Of a DNA stretch of 64,000 nucleotides, positions 57,343-64,000 are shown piece by piece (the first letter of the stretch is position 1; every line of letters begins with the position of its first letter). Made by a program: the position numbers and the translations under genes. The notes under the pieces are model-generated. The model ran no database searches. It saw only the letters and a program-made list of their open reading frames with translations, and was not told where the DNA came from. The DNA is from Asterella californica. Its lineage: Eukaryota > Streptophyta > Marchantiopsida > Marchantiales > Aytoniaceae. Location: NCBI GenBank assembly GCA_036924285.1, contig JAYKYS010000011.1:2480001-2544000 (forward strand), written 5' to 3'.

Positions 57343-58150
57343 GAGATTGGACCCAAGCTTATAAGAGAGGAGAGACGAAGAGTTCAGAGATTCCTGAAGA
57401 GCTACAAGAATTGTTTTGCTTTCAGTATGAAGGATTTGGGTACCTTGAAGGGATCAAGTATACGGATTGACTTGACTAGTGACACGGCAATCTTTCTATG
57501 TCCCTACAGATACAGTGAATGGAGAGAGCTTTGATCCAGAACAAGACTTAAGACTTGTTGGAGGTTGGATTGATGGAGATGTCGCATGGAGAGTAAACAT
57601 CTGCCATAGTTATGTCAACAAAGAAGGATATGTATGGCAACTATATGGATAAACAGATGTGTGGAGACTATCGTCTTATCAATCGGCAGACTAAGTCCGA
57701 TAAGTATGCCATGTCGACACCTAAAGAGATCTTTGATGCAGTGAGGCATGTGAAGGTCTCAGTACTTTGGACCTTCGAGCATGATATCATCAGTTGCCGG
57801 TGAGAGAGGAAGATAAGTCCAAGATAACATTATGGGGGATTGACTCTCATGGCAAAGATTGTTTGTATCAGTGGCGGTTCTTATCATTTGGGTTGAAGAA
57901 CGCCCTTGTTGAGTTTCAAAGGGTGATGGACATGATCCTAGCAAGACTAGATTTTGTTCGATGTTGTATTTATGACATCCTGGTTATAGTGCTACAATGG
58001 AGGAGCACGAGAGACACCTACGGAATAGTAGAGTATCTGAGTCACACCATCTACCCAAGTGGGTTGGATGTTCAACAAATGAAGTTGAGACTATTGTACG
58101 TATCTCACGCTCCACAGATGTGAGTCGAGTTCTGACATTTGTTGGTTTGG
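57343..58150 (+). pseudogene. V reverse transcriptase remnant
   Basis: RVQRFLKSYKNCFAFSMKDL at 57370, then KKDMYGNYMDKQMCGDYRLI and RQTKSDKYAMSTPKEIFDAV, and after a stop PVREEDKSKITLWGIDSHGK and LYQWRFLSFGLKNALVEFQR. The catalytic YIDD site reads CIYD, so RT is dead. Several stops and shifts. Confidence 0.82.
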
Positions 58151-58170
58151 TGAACTTCTATTGTTGATAC

Positions 58171-58700
58171 GTGAAGGGGTTTAGTGCAGTTGCGAAGTCA
58201 TTGACCAAGCTGATGAAGGTGGACCAGGAGTACCAGTGGGGAGATGAGCAAGAGCGAGTTTTTGTAGAGCTCAAGGATAAGTTGACATATGCTCCCATCT
58301 TGAGGAGACCCATTAGGGGGCGTCTTCTCCAATTGCACACTGATTGGAGTATGTTGGGACTTGGAGCAGCGCTTACTCAGCATGATGATGAGAAAAAGGA
58401 GTTTTTGGTGACGTACGCTAGTCACTCCAACAATTTGGCGGAGGTGAGGTACAGTTCGTACGAAAGGGAGTGTTTAGCTGTAGTGTGAGCTGTTGCACAC
58501 TCCCGATATTATGTGTTTGAGAACCTCTTTACTCTCATCACTGATCACTAGCCGCTCAAGTGGTTGATGGAGTCCGACAAGCTTACAAGAAAGCTTGCAT
58601 GATGGGCTCTGATCTTACAGGAGTATGACTTCCAAGTATTGCATAGACACTTGTAAACTTAGATGCCGATGGGTTAAATTGCAACCCATGCACGAGTCAG
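58171..58700 (+). pseudogene. V RNase H remnant
   Basis: VKGFSAVAKSLTKLMK, then LQLHTDWSMLGLGAALTQHD, TYASHSNNLAEVRYSSYERE and, after stops, PLKWLMESDKLTRKLA. The first catalytic Asp is kept. Confidence 0.8.
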
Positions 58701-59263
58701 CAAGATCAGACTGGAGCTCTATGACATGACGAGGTTGATGAGGAGATGGTGCTAGAGTGACATGCATATGCCTTTCTTTGTGTTTTGGTCATGAACTCTA
58801 GTATGGAGGGCCAGGCCGTATCTTTCTCAGGTCAGAGAATAGATGGCGAATCTCCGGATCTTGAAGATGGAGATGATGTTCCAGACCATCGAGATACGAC
58901 GATGTGACAATAATGGAGTATCTACATAGACGTGGTGATAGATAAGTAAGTGTCAAGGAGCGAGATCGCGTCCTCCAACGAGCGAAGAGATTTTGACGAG
59001 AAGGATGACATATGCTCCGAATGTGAGACGATGAGAGAGTACGAATAGTGTCACATCCATCCTAGAGGGCACAGTTAGTACGTCATGTCCATGAGGAGTT
59101 GAGACACTTTGGAGTGAAGCGTACGCATAGCTTACTCCAAGGACAATATTGATGGTGTGGTATGCACATCTATGTGCAACAGTTTGTCGCATGAGGTGTG
59201 GTTTGTGATCGAGTACGAGCATTGTTTAACGCTCCTACTCCATAGATACACACCTTATCGATT

Positions 59264-59793
59264 ATGGGGTTGGATTACAGTTGGAGCTTGGATTTTGCGA
59301 GACCCTTATCGTTGATTGTACGTCATCATCGATATGTGTTGGTGATGATGAAGCACAAGTGGATTGAGTTGGTGGTATTATTGGACAAGACGAGTGAAGG
59401 GACATCATACACGTTCTTAGATCGAGTGTTGAGTCGTTTTGGAGCACCAGCTGAAGTGCTGACGGACCAAGGTACAGAGTTTCAAGCTTGTGTGAGCAGG
59501 CGTTGATTGATCCTCGGACTACATCTCGAGATCATCCTGAGGCGGATGGTTTGACAAAGAGGGTTGTTCAGACGCTGAAGAGAGGATTGTGCAAGTGTGA
59601 CTTGCAGAAGGACCATTTGGGAGATTGGGATGTGCAGTTACCATGGTTGGCTATGAACTACCGGTTTAGCTGGCAAGCGTCTTTGACTTCCTTCTCATCG
59701 TATTTTCTATTGTATGGTCGAGATCCGGATCTATCTTTGGTCATTCGTCGTGATTCTACGGAGGTGCTGAACCTTGATGACCCGGATATGTGA
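59264..59793 (+). pseudogene. V integrase core remnant
   Basis: MGLDYSWSLDFARPLSLI, then VLTDQGTEFQACVSRR and stop, then HPEADGLTKRVVQTLKRG, DWDVQLPWLAMNYRFS and FLLYGRDPDLS. Asp residues of the catalytic triad are present; the Glu appears replaced (AER to TKR). Confidence 0.8.
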
Positions 59794-60171
59794 GTGAGAG
59801 CATGTTCTCAACGAGCCGAGACATTTTAGAGAGTTATGTCTATGACTTTTGAGAACCTAACGATTGCTCAACATAGAGACACGTTGCGATATGCGATTAT
59901 TCAAGGAGGAGGTTATCAGTCATTGATTCGCAAGTTTCATCCTAGTAATTATATCTATCTGCTGTAGACTACACCGACAACGTTGGATGTGACCGCGTGA
60001 TGCACTATTTTACGAATGTGTGAGGTGTTACCTTCTGGAGTACTCATGTTAGACGGCCGTGAGGTGTTGTTTGGAAGAACCATGGACGTAATTGCGTGTC
60101 ATGTCATCTTTTCAAACATCGATGGTATCGTTGACCCAAGCTTAACCAAGCTTGTACGCTTGGGCTTGAGG

Positions 60172-60306
60172 TGTATGTTGTGTGGGTCTATTAGTGGAGC
60201 AGCTCATATGTTGGTGTGTGATGGTTGTTTGAGAGGTTGACACATGTCATGTTTGACTCCATTTCTCAATGTCGTTTCTACTAGACGGTGGGTTTGTCCT
60301 CGATGT
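60172..60306 (+). pseudogene. V C-terminal PHD finger
   Basis: C4HC3 ligands in order: CMLC, CDGC, H..C in HMSC, and CPRC, with the signature Trp two residues before the last pair (RWVCPRC). A TGA (60238-60240) sits where the residue before His would be Trp. PHD fingers read histone H3 tails, so in an active relative this could guide integration or act with the methyltransferase (inference). Confidence 0.72.
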
Positions 60307-60375
60307 ATATAGCAGGAATAGCCGATTAGATCTTTGTATGGTATGGATTACGGACAACGACTAACGATGGAGCGA

Positions 60376-60990
60376 TGTAGCACCCGACCTCCTGATTTTT
60401 ACACCCACGAAGGTGTATATCACATAGTTGGGATATGGGGCTACCGGAGTTAGAGGGACCTAACCGTCAGTTAGGAGGACGATTGTGATACACTTGTGTA
60501 TGTGTATGACATTGTCCATATGTTAGTGTATGTGTGGTGTATCTCTGACAGCGATGTATGTTATGTAGCGATGTGTATACGCACGACAACTCTCACGTCA
60601 GTTTAGCACCCCGGCTAGGTTGATTGAGTGCGGAGTGGCTAATCCCGATAGAGCCGTTAGTGCAATTAGGGTGAGTTCTTGGACTAGCCCCACTAGGGAT
60701 ATACTTCACAAGTAAGGCTTTGGAGGTTTAGTTCTTCGAGTTGAGCCTTGAAGCTCTTGGCTATGGTCGATAGTCTTGGTAAGAACAATCTAGATTCTTA
60801 GATGCACATAGTGGATTTGGCTCAACTTTAGTGTTTGTTTAGTGTCGGTTGGCATGATGGAGTGAGAACGTATCGTTTATTATTGTAGTACACTTTTGTA
60901 GTGTATGATATTGTCCATGTGTTATGTATACCTGTGGTGTATCTCTGACAACGATGTATGTTGTGTAGAGATGTGTATGCGCACGACATA
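60376..60990 (+). repeat. V right LTR with internal duplication
   Basis: Begins TGTAGCACCCGACC at 60376, after the pol/PHD frame. About 100 bp (60499-60596) recurs at 60886-60990, flanking the segment shared with 51715-52004, with a period near 387 bp. Confidence 0.6.
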
Positions 60991-60999
60991 TTACTAAGA

Positions 61000-61589
61000 C
61001 AAGTAAAAAAAGACTCTTTATTATCGAGATTTAAGCTAATTCTTGATCACCAAAAATAAGTTATTACTTAAAACAAAAAATCAACGATCGATCATCGAAT
61101 CAAAAAAAGAAAAAAAGGAACTCTCGATCATCGAGAGCTAATCCTAAAACAACATCTCCATATGTTGTACAGTCTCACTATAGACAAACTCTCGATCTCG
61201 AGAGACATTTGTGTCATCATTTTTTGATGAAAACAAACCTTGCATTCTGTTTACCGACGAGCCGCATTCAAGCCATCGATCATTGACAATTCAGCATAAA
61301 CATCTTTAATTTAGCTTACAAATAAACCATCGGAATCTCAATCGTTCAATCTACATCAAAATCAAACTTCTTGATCTTGTGGTGCTAAATCTTGATAAGC
61401 TCTTTGCACTCTCGATATCAAGACTACAAACTCTTGATATCGAGAGTTCATCAAGAGTCTATTAAGATTTCAATTTCTCAAACATTTTCTATCGAGAGTT
61501 CTATATGCTGCATGTTGCATGCGGCGTTTTCATGCAGAGTTTCATCATTCGTGATCATTTATGGATAATTAATTTATTTGCACCAGCCT
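61000..61589. other. AT-rich, with CTCTCGAT/ATCGAGAG palindrome cluster
   Basis: Repeated half-palindromes such as CTCTCGATCATCGAGAG, CTCTCGATCTCGAGAG and CTCTTGATATCGAGAG between about 61120 and 61500. No gene. Confidence 0.5.
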
Positions 61590-61656
61590 TTGGATATACT
61601 ATATACGTACTCTATGGATGTGAGACATCCATAGAGTACATATATAGTATATCCAA
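61590..61656. repeat. 31-bp-arm hairpin
   Basis: Arms 61590-61620 and 61626-61656 with one mismatch and loop TGAGA. It could be a small MITE, a pre-miRNA-like inverted repeat or a recent snap-back duplication. Confidence 0.9.
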
Positions 61657-64000
61657 GAAATTCATGACTGAGAGTATATCAGCGGTTAGTCCAACTTTCA
61701 GGAGTTATGTATCCTTCGTAAGGATTATCAGAGAGTCCTTGAAAGAGGTGTCACGACTAATCGAGACACGAATCTTTGTAAATGGAGTTGTCCTGAAAGT
61801 TGTACCCTTGACCACTATAGAATTTGAGAAGATAAGTTAGTTCTCCCTGAAAGTAGTTCCATGATAACTACTCCTTGTAACTCTCTAGTTCCAAGTAGAT
61901 GACTCTTAAGGATCTCTCATAAAGAGGTCCATGAGACTTCTTCCTTGAACTCCAAGGACTCCTTAGACTACTTCTCGTGAACTCTTCAAGGATGATTCCT
62001 TGTATTGACCTTCTCCCTGGACCTCAACTTGACTTTCTCTCAGCAGTTTCATGTATGATTCCTTTGATCCTCAAGGGAACTCTCGAGATTATTCCTCTTG
62101 ATGATTATGACAACTTCTTGAATTACTTGCATGTACTCTCAAGTAAGTTTTCATGTACTTCCTTCTGGATATACCTTACTACTTCTCAAAGAGTTTCTTC
62201 TTGGGCTATTCTCCAGGATTCTCAAAAAGACTACTTTGAGCTAAACTGTGCTCTCTATCCTGACACTAAGACTTAAACCTTCTCCCTAAAATGGAGTTAA
62301 CTTGTCCTCTAACTCTTCATTCCTGACTATACTCGCTGATCAAGTGACGTCAAGCAAAACACATTCACAAGATTGAGACGTAAGATTAAGATAGAGACTC
62401 CTGAACCGTAAGAGGGCTTTCTATTATACATTGAACAAATACACATAAGTAAGCGACGAGCGTCTGCATCTGTTCTCCATAGGGACTACTTCTAACACTG
62501 ATGTCTGAATGACCAAGGATGTCAACTTAAATATCATTCTACCTGAACCTTAACTCCTAACTAGTTTACATGAGCGGTGATTGTGAGTAACAATTGTCAT
62601 TCTGCTATATTATCTTTAGTTATGAAACTAATGTACGAGAGATCTCCACCACATCTTCTCATGTCATGTATTCCTCATGACCCTTACCACTATTTGTGCT
62701 GTTGTCGCAAGGATTAGCCATTGTCGTTAGAATGACACACCTTGGATCCGAAACTTCATCATGAGAACTTCAGGTTTCAGAGACGTCTATTTATGTACAT
62801 GACACTTATGTCAGTTATAATATCACATTATCTTGGAAACATGATGTCTTGTTGTTGACCGATTCGTGGTTAATAGAGAAGGTTGGAACAAGAAATTTTC
62901 ACAAAACTTGCTGATAATGCACATGTATGTGCATTATCGTGTAAAACTCGTCAAATAGATTAGTTCTCATAGCATCAGGAAAAAACACATAGTATAAGAG
63001 TTTCAAGTTTTAGAGTTTCGGCAGACCAAGATGATGTGGTGGAAGTCTGAGCTAGCTTGATATGTTTTTCAGCGGTTCAAGAGAGCTGTTTGACACCCAA
63101 AATATAGACTTGGAAAAGAACATCATCGGTTATAAATGGTATCTCATCTTCTTGATGCATACACTAAGCACTATAGTATGAGATGTATACAAACATACAA
63201 TTTCACTATTGAATAGATGAGTTACACTATAGATTATCATATATACTACTCGGAAGCATTTTGTCATATACTCGTGTCGATCACAAACTTACCCAAATGT
63301 CTTTCTTGAAGTCTCGTCACACGCATAAATGTATCATTCCAAATGGCATCCATGTCGTACCTCCGGTGGTCCCCATGCGAATGCTCATGTCATCATTCTT
63401 ATCTAGTCATCATTTTCCCACATCATCCTCAACAGCGAAATACACACACTACCACATCATAATCTACAATCATCTTTGCCAAGTCAACTTTGCCAGGTAA
63501 GCGAATGCTAGGTCATCATTACCATATTAGCAACTTTTGTCAACATGGATATATCAGAAAAGTACCATGTTAGTACTATTCATATCACCTCTTGAACTGC
63601 CAGGCCAGTATCACATTCCGCCAACCTTAAAAATATATCTTGTAAAACCTTAAAACTTTAACTAGTCATAACTCCTTTTTAACCCCATGTCAATTTTGTC
63701 GTGGACTGTTTGTGGTTAAAGACCAATACGACACTAACAACATGTAGATAAGAAACAGAAAACAGATAAATTTCTATTTTTAATTATTTTTAATATTTTG
63801 AGCTTTAAAATAAAACTAGGATTTCCTTTATGCTTTGGACAAGAAGCCTCCATGCAAGAGGAAGCTTTTCTAGAGGATGATGAGATTCGAGAAGGACACT
63901 TTGTGGAGACTTGGAAAAGCTTCCATGTATGTTGAATAGGAAGGTTATGAGACATTGGAGATGCATGAATTACTGTAGAAAGATCAGATTAGAGCAAAAC
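61657..64000. other. No gene recognised
   Basis: 61.7-62.3 kb has degenerate short repeats rich in CTCCTTG/CAAGGA/CTTGAACTC words. The rest is AT-rich with only short frames. Confidence 0.5.

Larger units (their letters stand above)
51715..60990 (+). mobile_element. Element V: decayed Ty3/Gypsy element with DNA methyltransferase and PHD finger
   Basis: A related ~280-bp terminal segment occurs at both ends (51715-52004 and 60591-60883). Between them, in order on the plus strand, lie protease (52963-53544), the methyltransferase N-part (53701-53847), inserted LTRs (53848-56499), the methyltransferase C-part (56500-57129), RT (57343-58150), RNase H (58171-58700), integrase (59264-59793) and a PHD finger (60172-60306). 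Every domain has stops or lost catalytic residues. Gag is not recognisable in 52.0-52.96 kb. The domain order matches cytosine-methyltransferase-bearing Ty3/Gypsy elements described from charophyte algae (recognised from memory). Confidence 0.7.

Overview
The window looks like repeat-rich nuclear DNA of a land plant or close relative. The evidence is several Ty3/Gypsy retrotransposon lineages with plant-style priming sites, one spliced plant-type gene (DDA1), and gag and pol types that I associate with bryophyte and charophyte genomes. A liverwort or other bryophyte is my best guess, but the sequence does not settle it.

Bases 766-31430 form a four-level nest of LTR retrotransposons. The outer element W (770-31426, minus strand, 4-bp duplication ACGG, ~2.0-kb LTRs, gag remnant only) has both LTRs split. 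Element X (1980-18466, minus, duplication GATC) sits in its left LTR, and chromovirus Z (21775-29474, minus, duplication GTGCT) sits in its right LTR. Element Y (6499-15257, plus, duplication GCTC) sits inside X's gag-pol reading frame. LTR divergence agrees with this order: W is visibly the oldest, Z is a few percent, X differs at about 5 of 783 bases and Y at about 3 of 912.

X and Y belong to one non-chromodomain Ty3/Gypsy family with an unusual accessory block between the primer-binding site and gag. The block holds a 56-aa ORF-a just after the PBS, a ~157-aa double zinc-motif ORF-b, and a 54-aa ORF-c that starts on the stop codon of ORF-b (TGATG). These lengths and junctions are shared by two well-diverged elements. 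In ORF-a, silent codon changes outnumber replacement changes 28 to 10. ORF-a and ORF-c also resemble each other at their C-termini. I do not recognise these proteins, and this is the best candidate here for an undescribed system.

The 31-42 kb stretch is mostly AT-rich non-coding DNA with old repeats and a possible tRNA-derived SINE. One convincing host gene follows at 42503-45422 on the minus strand. It is a six-exon DDA1 homologue (DDB1-DET1-associated protein of the CRL4 ubiquitin ligase) with a C-terminal SAP domain, and every intron is GT-AG and phase-consistent.

The 46-64 kb stretch is old repeat DNA: an inverted-repeat element (46.85-49.08 kb), a coiled-coil ORF relic, and a badly decayed plus-strand Ty3/Gypsy element V (about 51.7-61.0 kb). 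V kept protease, RT, RNase H and integrase remnants plus two chromatin modules: a cytosine-5 DNA methyltransferase split by later LTR insertions, and a C-terminal PHD finger with all eight zinc ligands in place. One of the LTRs that broke the methyltransferase belongs to the W family.
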